Program-made: the position numbers and the translations under genes
Part shown: piece by piece, positions 34,614-44,957 of the stretch
Numbering within the stretch: position 1 is the stretch's first letter
How the letters are laid out: every line of letters begins with the position of its first letter
DNA from: Verrucomicrobiia bacterium
Lineage (GTDB): Bacteria; Verrucomicrobiota; Verrucomicrobiia; Verrucomicrobiales; Akkermansiaceae
DNA: 64,000 nucleotides
Direction: 5' to 3'
Assembly: GCA_947462875.1 (NCBI GenBank)
Contig: CANHQJ010000011.1
Span: forward strand, 1-64,000
The notes under the pieces: generated by a model
Seen by the model: the letters and a program-made list of their open reading frames with translations, nothing else
Database searches by the model: none
Told to the model about the DNA's origin: nothing

Positions 34614-35483
34614 TTATTTGAAATCCGCCAACTTGTGATTCATGGCAATTGACATCCGCAACATGCGCATGACCTCCACCATCGTGCGTTCGCATCTGGC
34701 GACTTTTCCGCATTCTGGATTTCGTTTGTGGTAACGGCTGATGTAGCGACCGACTTCTGCCTGCAAGTGACGTATTTGAGCCTCAATGCTGCCGATTTCC
34801 GACCGGATATTCGATAGATCACGATTGATGAAACCCATTTCCTGGAACACCACGGCGGCGCGATCGCGTTTTTCCTGTTTCAATTCCAACAATTTCTGAT
34901 CGATTGCGTCCACGGTGCGATCGCCATCTTCCAGTTGATCGGCTACCTTTGTTCGTTGTTCCTTGAGCAAGTGGAATTCGTTTTTCAGATTGCTGATCTC
35001 ACTCTTCACCATTTCGATCTCTTTTTCCTTGTGACCATCCCGTTCGAGAACCTCGATTTTCGTAAGATGACCCTCATGAATGCGGCGGATCTCCTTCGCT
35101 CGTCGCACCAGCTGATCCCGTTGGTTGGCAAATTTTTCGAGTTTCAGCAACAGATCCGCCCGTTTTGCCTCGAGCGCCTCCTGTTCCGCTGAGGCTTCGT
35201 TGAGAATGCCTGCGCGTTCATCATGAAGGACTGCCAGCTTTTCATTGAGCCGGTTCATCGAATCGCGCTTCTCCAGCAGTTCCTTGATATACTTCCGCAA
35301 ATTCCAGTATTCCACCGACAGTTCCTCGATGGGTTCGATTTTTTCCCACAACATACTGCCAAGCTGATACTCGGCCTCGCGCAGCAGCGCCATTTCAGAC
35401 GATGCGTCCGCCAGGCGTTTCGCCCGCCGATCAAGGCCAAATGATTTGGCGATCAGTGCAATGTAGTAGGAGGTAGGAGTCAT
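34614..35483 (-). CDS. coiled-coil protein of unknown function
   Basis: 289 residues; almost entirely heptad-rich coiled coil from about 55 to 245 (KLAVLHDERAGILNEASAEQ, KLEKFANQRDQLVRRAKEI, EISNLKNEFHLLKEQR). A short N-terminal domain (MTPTSYYIALIAKSFG) and a basic C-terminus with two Cys (RNPECGKVARCERTM) flank it. There is no signal peptide or membrane segment, so it should be cytoplasmic. It begins 4 bases after the acetyl-CoA synthetase stop and is therefore very probably translated from the acs mRNA. The link to acetate activation is unexplained. Structural or scaffolding roles are possible, but nothing in the sequence identifies one. Confidence 0.7.
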   Translation of the reverse strand: MTPTSYYIALIAKSFGLDRRAKRLADASSEMALLREAEYQLGSMLWEKIEPIEELSVEYWNLRKYIKELLEKRDSMNRLNEKLAVLHDERAGILNEASAEQEALEAKRADLLLKLEKFANQRDQLVRRAKEIRRIHEGHLTKIEVLERDGHKEKEIEMVKSEISNLKNEFHLLKEQRTKVADQLEDGDRTVDAIDQKLLELKQEKRDRAAVVFQEMGFINRDLSNIRSEIGSIEAQIRHLQAEVGRYISRYHKRNPECGKVARCERTMVEVMRMLRMSIAMNHKLADFK

Positions 35484-35487
35484 TAGA

Positions 35488-37443
35488 TCAGGCGGGTGGT
35501 TGCATCGACGCCTTAAGATTGGTGATCACGTTGACATCGTCAAGTGTCGTTACGTTGCCGGAAATGTCACCGGTGGTGACCAGTTCTTTCAGCAAGCGGC
35601 GCATGATCTTGCCGGAGCGGGTCTTGGGCAGGGCGGGTGCGAAAAAGACATCGTCCGGCTTCGCGATGGCGCCGATGGATTTGCCCACATGTTCGCGGAG
35701 CTCTTTGCGCAAGGCTTCCGAAGGTTGATGTGTTTCCTTGAGCGTGACAAAACAAACGACACCCTGGCCCTTGAGTTCATCGGGGCGACCGACCACGGCG
35801 GCTTCCGCCACAGCAGGGTGGGAAACGAGCGAACTTTCGACTTCTGCGGTGCCGAGACGGTGACCGGAGACGTTGAGCACGTCATCGATACGGCCGACGA
35901 TCCAGAAATTTCCTGCTTTGTCGCGACGGGCACCGTCACCCGCGGTGTAGATACCGGGATAGTCCGACCAGTAAGTTTTCGCATAGCGGGCCTTATCGCC
36001 ATAAATCGTGCGTGTCATCGAGGGCCAAGGTTTGCGGATGACCAGCTTCCCGCCTTCATTCGCTTTGCACTCGTGGCCGCTCTCGTCGAGGATGGCGGCA
36101 TCCACGCCGAAGAAGGGAAGAGTGGCGGTTCCGGGCTTGGTCGGTGTGCAACCGGGCAGGGGACTGATCATGATGGCGCCAGTTTCCGTTTGCCACCAGG
36201 TATCGACAATCGGGCAGCGCTTGCCGCCGATTTTTTCATGATACCACATCCATGCTTCCGGATTGATCGGCTCGCCTACCGAGCCCAACAAGCGCAGCGA
36301 CGAGAGATCGTGATTGGCGGGGAAATGATCGCCTGCCTTGATGAAGGCGCGAATCGCGGTGGGTGCGGTGTAGAAGATCGACACGCCGTTTTCCTCGATG
36401 ATTTTCCAGAAACGTCCGAAGTCCGGCTGGTTGGGCGCGCCTTCATACATCACTTGGGTCGCGCCGTTGGCGAGCGGACCATAGACGATGTACGAGTGCC
36501 CGGTGATCCATCCGACATCGGCGGTGCACCAGTAAATGTCTTCCTCGCGGATGTCGAAAATGTACTTGAAGGTCGAATAGGTGCCTGTGAGATAACCGCC
36601 GCTGGTGTGAAGAATTCCCTTGGGTTTTCCCGTGGAACCGGAAGTGTAAAGGATGAATAACGGATGCTCGGAATCGAAGGCTTTGGCCTTGTGCGTGTGT
36701 TTCACATTCGACACTTCCTCATGCCACCAGACATCGCGCCCGGGGCTCATGCTCACGGGGTTCGAGCAACGCTGAAAGACCACGACTTTGCGCACGTGGC
36801 TGTACTTTTGCAGCGCGGCATCCACATTTTCCTTGAGCGGCACCACCTTGCCGCGGCGCCATCCGCCGTCCGCGGTGACGATCACAGTCGCTCCCGAATC
36901 TTCGAGGCGATCGACAATCGAGTCCGCGGAAAATCCGCCAAATACCACCGAGTGCACAGCGCCAATGCGGGCGCAGGCGAGCATGGCGACAGCGGCTTCG
37001 GGAATCATCGGCATGTAGATCAGCACGCGGTCCTTGGCCTTGACTCCATTTTTTTCGAGCACGTTGGCGAACTGACACACTTCGCGTTGCAATTGGCCGT
37101 AGGTGATGACGCGTTTGTCTCCCGGTTCACCTTCGAAAATGATGGCGGCTTTGTTGCGCCGCGCGCTGTTGGCGTGGCGATCGACACAATTTTCCGCAAC
37201 GTTCAACTTGCCGCCGACAAACCATTTGGCGAAGGGCGCCTTCCATTCGAGAGCCTTGGTCCAGGGCTGACGCCACTCGAGTTCTTTGGCCTCGCGTCCC
37301 CAGAACACTTGCGGTTTCTCGATCGATTCCTTGTAGAGTTTTTTGTATTGGGAGAGAGAGGAAATGCGGGCTTTGGCGGAAAACTCCTTGCTCGGCAGGA
37401 AAACGCGCTCTTCGCTGAGATGACTTTCAATGGATTTGCTCAT
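35488..37443 (-). CDS. acs: acetyl-CoA synthetase (AMP-forming)
   Basis: 651 residues, the usual length. It activates acetate to acetyl-CoA through acetyl-AMP. The ANL motifs are complete: [20 protein letters not shown] (phosphate loop), [47 protein letters not shown] hinge, and the C-terminal [13 protein letters not shown] with the Lys that is reversibly acetylated by Pat-type enzymes in other bacteria. [15 protein letters not shown] and the CoA-binding Trp residue (MWYHEKIGG) region agree with Acs rather than longer-chain synthetases. Co-transcribed with the downstream coiled-coil gene. Upstream, 147 bases separate it from the divergent second pseudopilin cassette. Confidence 0.97.
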   Translation of the reverse strand: MSKSIESHLSEERVFLPSKEFSAKARISSLSQYKKLYKESIEKPQVFWGREAKELEWRQPWTKALEWKAPFAKWFVGGKLNVAENCVDRHANSARRNKAAIIFEGEPGDKRVITYGQLQREVCQFANVLEKNGVKAKDRVLIYMPMIPEAAVAMLACARIGAVHSVVFGGFSADSIVDRLEDSGATVIVTADGGWRRGKVVPLKENVDAALQKYSHVRKVVVFQRCSNPVSMSPGRDVWWHEEVSNVKHTHKAKAFDSEHPLFILYTSGSTGKPKGILHTSGGYLTGTYSTFKYIFDIREEDIYWCTADVGWITGHSYIVYGPLANGATQVMYEGAPNQPDFGRFWKIIEENGVSIFYTAPTAIRAFIKAGDHFPANHDLSSLRLLGSVGEPINPEAWMWYHEKIGGKRCPIVDTWWQTETGAIMISPLPGCTPTKPGTATLPFFGVDAAILDESGHECKANEGGKLVIRKPWPSMTRTIYGDKARYAKTYWSDYPGIYTAGDGARRDKAGNFWIVGRIDDVLNVSGHRLGTAEVESSLVSHPAVAEAAVVGRPDELKGQGVVCFVTLKETHQPSEALRKELREHVGKSIGAIAKPDDVFFAPALPKTRSGKIMRRLLKELVTTGDISGNVTTLDDVNVITNLKASMQPPA

Positions 37444-37590
37444 GTGGGTTGTGTATCAAAGTGCGGCGCTACTGTATGCTGGCTGGCGGCTGAGGTAAAT
37501 GGTAAATTGACGGACTTTGTTTTATCGATTCTTCGGGATTCCCCTTGACGCTGCGGGGTGGTTGTTGACAATACGAAGTGTTTACTGACT

Positions 37591-40500
37591 ATGAAATATT
37601 TCACCCCATGTTTTGATCACACAATCTTGCGACGTGATGCTGGTCGCGGGTGGGGAGACGGAAAAAGTCATGGACAGCGAAACTCAGGCTTCACTCTAGT
37701 GGTGACGATTTCGTTGCTGGTGTTGCTGACCTTGGTGGCTGTGGGATTTTTGAGTTTGTCCTCGCTGACCTTGCGACGATCCTCCCTCGAGTCGGCGAAT
37801 GCGGAAGCCCGTGCGAACGCGCGCATGGCCCTGATGCTTGCCTTGGGTGAGCTGCAAAAAAATCTCGGCAGGGATCAGGCGGTCACCGCGCCTGCCACTT
37901 TGCTCGATTCGGAACCGAACACGCCAGAGGCCAATGGCGTGCGGAATCCGCATTTGACGGGCGTCTGGACGTCACGGCGGGATGCGCTGGGCAGTCGTCC
38001 GAGCTATGACCGTGCCACGCCGTTTCGACGGTGGCTTGTGTCGGACAGCAATGCAAATGTTCTCACGCGTCTTGATTTCGCTCAGACTGGTTCCCTTACG
38101 GATCCGATCGTGATGGTGAAAACGCCGACAGGCCAAACGGGAAGCCTGAATCACGAAACGCAAGCCGGGCGGGTGAAAATGGGACGTGGCGGCTTTGCCT
38201 GGTGGGTGGCGGATGAAAATTGCAAAGCGCACATCGGCTTGCGCGACGATGTCAATCGCACGGACACGGCGACCATCGCCGAGCGTTTGGCATCCGCGGC
38301 GACACCGGGAGCGAATGGCGTTCGGGCGCTTCAGGGCTTCGAGGCATTTCCTTCCAACTCCACCACCAGTGACAAATTGATCACCCGGGCGGAGATTGAT
38401 CTCGCACAGTCGGCGGGAACCACCAGGTCGGCGGACCTTTTTCATGATATCACGCCTCACTCCGAGAGTGTTCTGGCGGATGTGAGCAATGGAGGGTTAC
38501 GGCAGGATCTGAGTCTCTATTTGGAAAGGCAGGACATTGATTGGCTGGAGGAGTGGGGCTGGCCCGGTGGTAAATCCGGTCAGCCGGCAGGCCCGCGTGG
38601 ACCGAACAATGACTACGCGCTGAGCAATCCGCAGCAATATGACATACTCTCGTGGAAATCCCTGCATCATTGGTATAACATGCATCGCAGACAGATCTCG
38701 GCATCCGGCGGATTCCCGCTGACCGCGATGAGAAACTATGTCGCTTATGATCCCGTCAGCAATCCCTTGTGGAATTCCGGTGTCATGCGAATCAGTCCTG
38801 TTCTTGTGAGGATGCAGATGATTGTTTCCTACGGTGTGCGCCAGACGGGAACTTCCGGCAATCAGGGAACCTATGACCTGTTGATGTACAGTTATCCCGT
38901 GCTGACCTTATGGAATCCGTACAGTGTGCCTCTGCAGGTGGATCAATGGAGCGTCTTTCTCCATACACTCCCGTTAGAGCACACGGTTTATCATAACGGA
39001 GTCAAAGTCAACCTGACGGGAGGCGGTTCGCGCAATGGCAACTACAACTGGGGTTGGCCGCATGGAAACATGGTCATGCGTTTCGGCGAGGGGACGCCGT
39101 CCGTGAGTCTGGCACCCGGCGAGTCAAAAATCCTCACCTACTCGACTTCACAGGCCGGTGGATTTAACGCCCATGACATGGTGGCGGAATTGCGACCGTG
39201 GATGCCCCCCGGACCCTCGAACCCGCAGGGTCAAATGGGGCAGGTGCGCAATCTCGGCAGCATTACCGGATCTGCGACTGACCGGATTGCCATTGAGACC
39301 GCTGGGTCGAGCTGGCATACGTCCGCCAATTCCTACAGCAATTTCCAGACGACCTTCTGCTTCCGTGTCGAATCGAAAGCCGTGCACCGCGGGCATCCGG
39401 ACGCATTCCGACGGCAAATGTTCACCAGTCAGGTGGCTTGGCGCTGCGAGTCGGATGCGGGCAACCCCATCCCCGATGTGATTTCGCGGAGCAATTTCCC
39501 CAGTATGACTCTGGGCCAGCTCACCAACTACGGTTCGCCCTTCCTCCACTTGGACATACGTTTGAAGACCCTTGACGAAGTCGGACTGCCTAACAAAACA
39601 TGGCTGCACAATATTCCGCACCATCCCTTTGTGGCTGCCACCTCCACGCAGAAGCATTCCAGCCAGGTGGATGCGGCGACCAATTTCTTCGCCCATCCCT
39701 ATACGCTTACGTTTGAGCAGATCAATGGCATCGAGGGCGTGATCCAGAATCGTCCCTTCTTTGGCCCGAGCAATCGGCCGGGCGGACGCGGCACCATCAT
39801 CGCGCAAGACATCCCGATGGCACCTTTGACGTCATTGGCGCAGTTGCAAAACCTGCCTCAGGTGCCGATTGAGGCGTTAAACTGGAGTGGGTATTATTTC
39901 CAGAACCAAGCGATCGGAAATTCCTACGCCTCCCCGGGATTGCCACCGCAGAGCATCAAAGAGCGTTCGTTTCCCTTTTATCTGGGCGAGTATTTCGCAT
40001 GGCAAGGAGGGGACATCGCCGGTAATTTTTACAATGACTGGACCTGGTTCAACAATTCCGAATATGAAATCGCCAGCGCTCCGGCTGCCGTTGTGGATCG
40101 TAGTTATGTGGCCAATCAGTTGCTTTTCGATACGTATTTTTTCTCATCGCTCGCCGCGCAACAGGGCGAAGTTTTTTCGCGCTATGGCAGGCAACGCACG
40201 GTGCGTGAGGTGGTTCAGCAATTTCTCGATGGCACAAGACCGGCACCGAATCCCGCCTACCGCCGGCATCTGGGCACGGCCACTGCGGCCAGTGTGATGA
40301 CCACTCTTGTGCCCAGTCGCGTGACACCCACCGCACACCAGCGGGTGGCGGCGAATATCATGGCGACCGTTGGGTTTAACGTGAATTCCACTTCCGTCGC
40401 GGCCTGGACGGCGATGCTGGCATCCTCACACTTGAAGCGTCCGGTGACCCTCGACAACCGCGGCACGCTGCGTGCACAACCGCAGGCACGGTATGTTGTT

Positions 40501-41172
40501 TCACGATTCAGCGCTCCCGTCGGCGGCTCGGCTGATGGCAAACCCGCTTCGGAAAACAACCGCTGGCTCGGGTATCGGGAGCTGACAGAACAGGAAATTC
40601 GCGAGCTGGCGGAGGCGATTGTGAAGCAAGTGAAAAAGCGCGGGCCATTCCGCTCGCTCGGCGAATTTGTGAATCGGCGGCTCACGACGGACCGCGAGCT
40701 GGCTCTCTATGGTGCCTTGCAGGCCGCGTTGGAAGACCCGGCCGTGAGCATCAATGCCGCGTATCGCAATCAATCCATCACCAAAGCCGATCTGAAAAAG
40801 GCGAAGTATGCCGCGAATTACAACTTCGAGGAAGCGGCCCTCGGCTCTCGCTACCAGGGAACACCTGCCTACATTTCCCAAGCGGACATTCTCACGCCCA
40901 TCGCGCCGATTCTCAATGCGCGCTCGGATAGTTTTGTCATCCGCAGCTATGGAGAGGCCCGCTCGGCTGACGGGCGCAGCATCACGGCCAGAGCCTGGTG
41001 CGAGGCGGTGGTGCAGCGTATGCCGGAATACACGGATGCTATCGACGCCGCGCACATCGCTCCCACGGCTTTGCGCTCCGCGATCAATCGCGTCTTTGGT
41101 CGTCGTTTTATCATCCGGTCATTCCGTTGGATTCCTACGACAGAAATCGAACCCATCATCGCCACTTCATGA
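37591..41172 (+). CDS. giant pseudopilin-like protein (Verru_Chthon cassette protein A type), copy 2
   Basis: 1193 residues, paralogue of the protein at 6198. A long leader (33 residues, ending RNSG) precedes FTLVVTISLLVLLTLVAVGFLSLSS; mature position 5 is Val, not Glu. MLALGELQKNLGRDQA follows as in copy 1. The middle is beta-rich and divergent. The C-terminal third is well conserved: FNVNSTSVAAWTAML (929-), RGPFRSLGEFVNRRL (1017-), SDSFVIRSYGEARS...EAVVQRMPEY (1112-) and FGRRFIIRSFRW at the end. Residue numbers of these motifs agree within four with copy 1. An earlier GTG at 37558 is less likely than the ATG at 37591. The stop overlaps the next gene's start by 4 bases (ATGA). No secretion core genes are adjacent. 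Confidence 0.82.
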   Translation: MKYFTPCFDHTILRRDAGRGWGDGKSHGQRNSGFTLVVTISLLVLLTLVAVGFLSLSSLTLRRSSLESANAEARANARMALMLALGELQKNLGRDQAVTAPATLLDSEPNTPEANGVRNPHLTGVWTSRRDALGSRPSYDRATPFRRWLVSDSNANVLTRLDFAQTGSLTDPIVMVKTPTGQTGSLNHETQAGRVKMGRGGFAWWVADENCKAHIGLRDDVNRTDTATIAERLASAATPGANGVRALQGFEAFPSNSTTSDKLITRAEIDLAQSAGTTRSADLFHDITPHSESVLADVSNGGLRQDLSLYLERQDIDWLEEWGWPGGKSGQPAGPRGPNNDYALSNPQQYDILSWKSLHHWYNMHRRQISASGGFPLTAMRNYVAYDPVSNPLWNSGVMRISPVLVRMQMIVSYGVRQTGTSGNQGTYDLLMYSYPVLTLWNPYSVPLQVDQWSVFLHTLPLEHTVYHNGVKVNLTGGGSRNGNYNWGWPHGNMVMRFGEGTPSVSLAPGESKILTYSTSQAGGFNAHDMVAELRPWMPPGPSNPQGQMGQVRNLGSITGSATDRIAIETAGSSWHTSANSYSNFQTTFCFRVESKAVHRGHPDAFRRQMFTSQVAWRCESDAGNPIPDVISRSNFPSMTLGQLTNYGSPFLHLDIRLKTLDEVGLPNKTWLHNIPHHPFVAATSTQKHSSQVDAATNFFAHPYTLTFEQINGIEGVIQNRPFFGPSNRPGGRGTIIAQDIPMAPLTSLAQLQNLPQVPIEALNWSGYYFQNQAIGNSYASPGLPPQSIKERSFPFYLGEYFAWQGGDIAGNFYNDWTWFNNSEYEIASAPAAVVDRSYVANQLLFDTYFFSSLAAQQGEVFSRYGRQRTVREVVQQFLDGTRPAPNPAYRRHLGTATAASVMTTLVPSRVTPTAHQRVAANIMATVGFNVNSTSVAAWTAMLASSHLKRPVTLDNRGTLRAQPQARYVVSRFSAPVGGSADGKPASENNRWLGYRELTEQEIRELAEAIVKQVKKRGPFRSLGEFVNRRLTTDRELALYGALQAALEDPAVSINAAYRNQSITKADLKKAKYAANYNFEEAALGSRYQGTPAYISQADILTPIAPILNARSDSFVIRSYGEARSADGRSITARAWCEAVVQRMPEYTDAIDAAHIAPTALRSAINRVFGRRFIIRSFRWIPTTEIEPIIATS

Positions 41173-41828
41173 TCCGCTCTCTCATTCACGCTGTTGTCGT
41201 CGCATCGACATTGTTCGCCCAGGAACCCGCCAAAGAATCGTCACAAGTGGAGTTCCGCGTGACTCGTTTCGATCCCGGTGATCGACCACCGCCGAAATTC
41301 AAAGCAGGCGCTGCAGGTGGGCAGGTGGATGTAGAGGTTCCTCTCACTTTTATCGAAGGTCCGCACAAAGTCACACTGCGTGAGAATCGGTTTTTGGATT
41401 TTTGGCGCGGTGCGGCAGAAAAACCCGAGATATCCGTGCCCATCGAGGCGAACGAACGCAAGGATTTGCTGCTCATTTTTTTCCCCACTGGCGAGACCTT
41501 CAAGGTCATCAAGGTGCTCACTCCAGTCACACAATTGCGTGGCACGGACCGCTATCTGGTCAATGCGACCAAGGACCAGATCGGGGTGAAAATCGGCAAC
41601 GGTGAGCCGGTGTTCATCGATTCGGGCAAGTCCGGTGTGTTGCGCGGACCGGGCGGGAATGACGTCGTCAGTTTGCCGGTGTTGATCAGCCAGAAACAGG
41701 GAGAGGAATGGAAACCGTCGAGCACGGAGAATTGGCACTTCGATCCCCGGGCGCGGGCGTATCTATTTGCTTACACTTCCGAGAGAACCGGGCACATGAC
41801 ATTTCACGTGATCACCGAGCGGCTGTGA
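41169..41828 (+). CDS. secreted partner protein of the pseudopilin cassette, copy 2
   Basis: 219 residues, translationally coupled to the pseudopilin through an ATGA overlap. Signal peptide IRSLIHAVVVASTLFAQEP. The mature all-beta pattern (VDVEVPLTFIEGPHKVTL, RKDLLLIFFPTGETFKVI, YLVNATKDQIGVKIG, GEEWKPSSTENWHFDPRARAYLFAYTSERTGHMTFHVI) follows the same order as the copy-1 partner at 9772, although identity is low. There is no lipobox and no recognisable enzyme motif. It is conserved in position and design, so it is likely to act with the pseudopilin at the cell envelope. A longer in-frame ORF starting at 40998 lies inside the pseudopilin gene and is not the real start. Confidence 0.72.
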   Translation: MIRSLIHAVVVASTLFAQEPAKESSQVEFRVTRFDPGDRPPPKFKAGAAGGQVDVEVPLTFIEGPHKVTLRENRFLDFWRGAAEKPEISVPIEANERKDLLLIFFPTGETFKVIKVLTPVTQLRGTDRYLVNATKDQIGVKIGNGEPVFIDSGKSGVLRGPGGNDVVSLPVLISQKQGEEWKPSSTENWHFDPRARAYLFAYTSERTGHMTFHVITERL

Positions 41829-41891
41829 TGGTCAGAATGGACGCAGTATTGCTGTTAGCTCAACGGAGAAAGAATCCGCATAAATTCACGT

Positions 41892-41896
41892 AGGAG
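41892..41896 (+). promoter_or_regulatory. Shine-Dalgarno site of the DUF1549/DUF1553 gene
   Basis: AGGAG, seven bases before the ATG at 41904, is one of the few clear ribosome binding sites in this window. It fixes the start of the cytochrome-domain gene. Confidence 0.75.
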
Positions 41897-41903
41897 CATG
41901 TGA

Positions 41904-44900
41904 ATGATTCGGACTCCGTTCATCGCCAGCACGATTTTCTGGATCGGTTGTTTTCTCCCTGCCGCCGCCAGGGGTGACTCCACGCTCTCGTACAATTTCG
42001 ATGTGCGCCCCATCCTCAGCGAAAAGTGTTTCGCCTGTCACGGATTTGATGCCAAAACACGCAAGGCGGATCTTCGCCTGGACACCTATGAGGGAGCCAC
42101 CGATCCGCAGCGCGAGGAAAAAGCCATCGTTCCCGGTAATGCCGCCGCCAGCGCCGTCATTCAGCGCATCATGAGCAAAGATCCCGATGAGGTCATGCCG
42201 CCACCCGATGCCGTGCACAGGATCCAGCCAAAGGAAGGGGAAATTCTCACCCGATGGATCAATGAGGGTGCGAAATACGAAGTTCACTGGGCCTTTTCAC
42301 CACCGAAAAAACAGCCGTTGCCTGCGGTGAAATCGTCCTCCTGGGTCAGAAATCCGATCGACGCCTTCATTGCGGAGCGTCATGACAGAGAGGGCTTGCA
42401 AGCTTCCCCTGAAGCGGACCGCGCCACTCTGCTGCGAAGGCTCAGTCTCGATCTAACAGGGTTGCCGCCCACGCCCCGGGAACTGCAAGAGTTTCTCGCG
42501 GATGAATCGCCGCAGGCTTATGAAAAAGCCGTGGATCGTTTGCTGGCGAGTCCGCATTTCGGCGAACGCATGGCACTTCCCTGGCTCGATGCCGCGCGCT
42601 ACGCCGATAGCAATGGCTTCCAGCAGGATGGCGACACGCATCAGTATGTCTGGCGCGATTGGGTCATCAAGGCGCTGAATGACAACATGCCTTTTGACCA
42701 GTTCACGATCGAACAAATCGCAGGTGATCTGCTGCCGAATGCCACGCTATCGCAAAAAGTCGCGACGGGCTTTCACCGCTGTCACATGCTCAATGGCGAG
42801 GGCGGCGCGATCGCCGAGGAACAGCGCAATATCATTTTGTTCGATCGTGTCGATGTCACCGCCACGAACTGGCTGGGACTGACTTTGGCGTGCGCGCAAT
42901 GCCACGACCACAAATACGACCCATTGAGTCAGAAGGATTACTATTCCATGATGGCATTTTTCAATCAGGTTCCCGAAAAGGGAGTGCCCGGCGGCAGCGG
43001 CCAGTACCGCATCGCCGATCCATGGATTCACGCGGGCAGCGAGGAACAAACGCGACAGTTGGCGGATCTGGCGAATCAAATCGAACTGACGCAGACTCTG
43101 GAGCGGGAGATACAAAAAAGTAAGGAGTTCATCGGGACAATCGAGCAAATGGAAAAATCCCTGATGCGTGGTGATAATGAAGTCTGGAAAACCGTCACGC
43201 CTGATTCGATGCAAGCGAGCCATGGAGTGGAGCTCCAACTACAACCGGATCAATCCATCTTTTCGGCCGGTGCCACTGCGGCGAAGGCCGACTACACCAT
43301 CGAGATTCCCGTGCCCGCCGAAGGATTGACTGGCCTGCGTTTTGACGTGATTCCTGACAAGCGTTTTCCCATGGGCGGATCCGGTCGTGCGGAAAGCGGC
43401 AATGCCGTGTTGAGCAAGCTAACGCTGGAATCCAACGGAAAGGCTCTGCCTATCTCCATGACCACCGCCAGCTACACCCAAGGCGGTTTTTCTCCCGATG
43501 CCATTCTGGATAACAACCCTCAGACGGGCTGGGCGTATGTGCCGAAAGTCAATGAGCCTCATTACCTCGCGGTCCAACTGAAAGACAAACTCTCCGCGGG
43601 AGGTCATTTGCGCATCGTTTTATCGTTCCAATCCAACCACATCGCTCACATGTTCGGTCGTTTCCGAATCTCGGTGAGTTCGGAAAATGATCCGGTTGCG
43701 AAAGCGCAGGTGCCTGCTGACGTTCGTGCCATTCTCAGCAAGTCTGCGGATCAACGCAGTCCCCAGGAGCGGGAAAAATTGTATCAGGCGATGCTGGCAC
43801 GTCATCCGGAAATCATGAAGATCAGAGCAAAGGTGTCCCAACTTGCAGCGGAGGCGGATGCTCTGAAAAACCAACTCCCGCGTGTGATGGTGATGTCCGA
43901 TGCTCAGCCGCGCAAAACGTTCATTTACGATCGAGGAAGTTATGAAACGCCGAAGGGGGAAGTCCGCAGTGACACCCCCGCCGTTCTGCCGCCCATGCCA
44001 GCGGATCAACCGAAAAATCGACTCGGCTTGGCGAAGTGGATCATGAGTGACAGCAATCCACTCACCGCCCGCGTGCAGATGAATCGTGTGTGGCAACTCT
44101 ACTTCGGCAAAGGGATCGTGAAGACCTCGGAGAATTTCGGCCTCGGTGGCGATCTTCCGACACATCCGGCGCTGCTCGACTGGCTCGCCGTGGAATTCCG
44201 CGAAAGCGGCTGGAATGTTAAACACATGCACCGTCTCATCGTGACCAGTGCGACCTATCGCCAGAGCTCGAAAGTCACTGCCGAAATGCTCGAACGCGAT
44301 CCGGAAAACAAGCTCTACGCGCGGGCGAGCCGATTCCGCATGTCATCCCTGATCCTGCGCGATTACGCCTTGCACACCAGCGGACTGCTACAGGGGAAAC
44401 TGTATGGCAAGCCGGTCTATCCCTATCAACCCGCCACCATCTGGGATGGTCTCAGCATCACGAAGGAGCGTGATTTCACCTATCCCTTGTCGCAGGGCCC
44501 GGATCTCTATCGGCGCAGCGTCTATACCTTTTGGCGTCGCACCGTGGCACCGGGCAATTTGTTTGACACCTCCGCGCGGCGCACTTGTGAAGTGAAAATG
44601 AATCTCACCAGCACGCCACTGCACGCGCTGACGACGATGAACGACCCCACCCGGGTGGAGGCGGCGCGGGTTCTCTCTGAACGGGTGATGCAGAAGGGCG
44701 GCGATGCGGAAGCTTGGCTGGACGAGGCGTTTTTACGCGTGTGTTTGCGTGATGCGGACGCCGTCGAGAAGGGCTTGCTGCGGAATGCCTGGAAGAAATC
44801 GCTGAAACATTTTCAAAACAATCCCATGGCCGCGCAAGAATTGTTAGGCATCGGTGCCGCGCCACGCGATGCGAAGCTCGATGCCCTGCAACACGCGGCA

Positions 44901-44957
44901 CTGGCCCATGTATGTCTCACCATCTATAATCTCGACGAAGCCCTCACACGCCAATGA
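41904..44957 (+). CDS. DUF1549/DUF1553 protein with planctomycete-type cytochrome c domain
   Basis: 1017 residues. Signal peptide (FIASTIFWIGCFLPAAARG), then a planctomycete-type cytochrome c domain, with NFDVRPILSEKCFACHGFD providing the CxxCH haem site. The DUF1549 domain follows (NPIDAFIAERHDREGL...DLTGLPPTPRELQEFL...ARYADSNGFQQD). A carbohydrate-binding-like insert lies at about 430-600, with a coiled segment around 395. The C-terminal DUF1553 domain carries RLGLAKWIMSDSNPLTARVQMNRVWQLYFGKGIV and the closing LLGIG. The family is abundant in Planctomycetes and Verrucomicrobia with sulfatases and is thought to take part in polysaccharide oxidation; this is not proven. Its stop overlaps the DUF1501 start by 4 bases. 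Confidence 0.93.
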   Translation: MIRTPFIASTIFWIGCFLPAAARGDSTLSYNFDVRPILSEKCFACHGFDAKTRKADLRLDTYEGATDPQREEKAIVPGNAAASAVIQRIMSKDPDEVMPPPDAVHRIQPKEGEILTRWINEGAKYEVHWAFSPPKKQPLPAVKSSSWVRNPIDAFIAERHDREGLQASPEADRATLLRRLSLDLTGLPPTPRELQEFLADESPQAYEKAVDRLLASPHFGERMALPWLDAARYADSNGFQQDGDTHQYVWRDWVIKALNDNMPFDQFTIEQIAGDLLPNATLSQKVATGFHRCHMLNGEGGAIAEEQRNIILFDRVDVTATNWLGLTLACAQCHDHKYDPLSQKDYYSMMAFFNQVPEKGVPGGSGQYRIADPWIHAGSEEQTRQLADLANQIELTQTLEREIQKSKEFIGTIEQMEKSLMRGDNEVWKTVTPDSMQASHGVELQLQPDQSIFSAGATAAKADYTIEIPVPAEGLTGLRFDVIPDKRFPMGGSGRAESGNAVLSKLTLESNGKALPISMTTASYTQGGFSPDAILDNNPQTGWAYVPKVNEPHYLAVQLKDKLSAGGHLRIVLSFQSNHIAHMFGRFRISVSSENDPVAKAQVPADVRAILSKSADQRSPQEREKLYQAMLARHPEIMKIRAKVSQLAAEADALKNQLPRVMVMSDAQPRKTFIYDRGSYETPKGEVRSDTPAVLPPMPADQPKNRLGLAKWIMSDSNPLTARVQMNRVWQLYFGKGIVKTSENFGLGGDLPTHPALLDWLAVEFRESGWNVKHMHRLIVTSATYRQSSKVTAEMLERDPENKLYARASRFRMSSLILRDYALHTSGLLQGKLYGKPVYPYQPATIWDGLSITKERDFTYPLSQGPDLYRRSVYTFWRRTVAPGNLFDTSARRTCEVKMNLTSTPLHALTTMNDPTRVEAARVLSERVMQKGGDAEAWLDEAFLRVCLRDADAVEKGLLRNAWKKSLKHFQNNPMAAQELLGIGAAPRDAKLDALQHAALAHVCLTIYNLDEALTRQ

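Noticed and set aside
40998-41828. 276-codon frame starting within the second pseudopilin gene
   Set aside because: The ATG at 41169 has the signal peptide and the typical 4-base overlap; the upstream extension lies within pseudopilin coding sequence in another frame.
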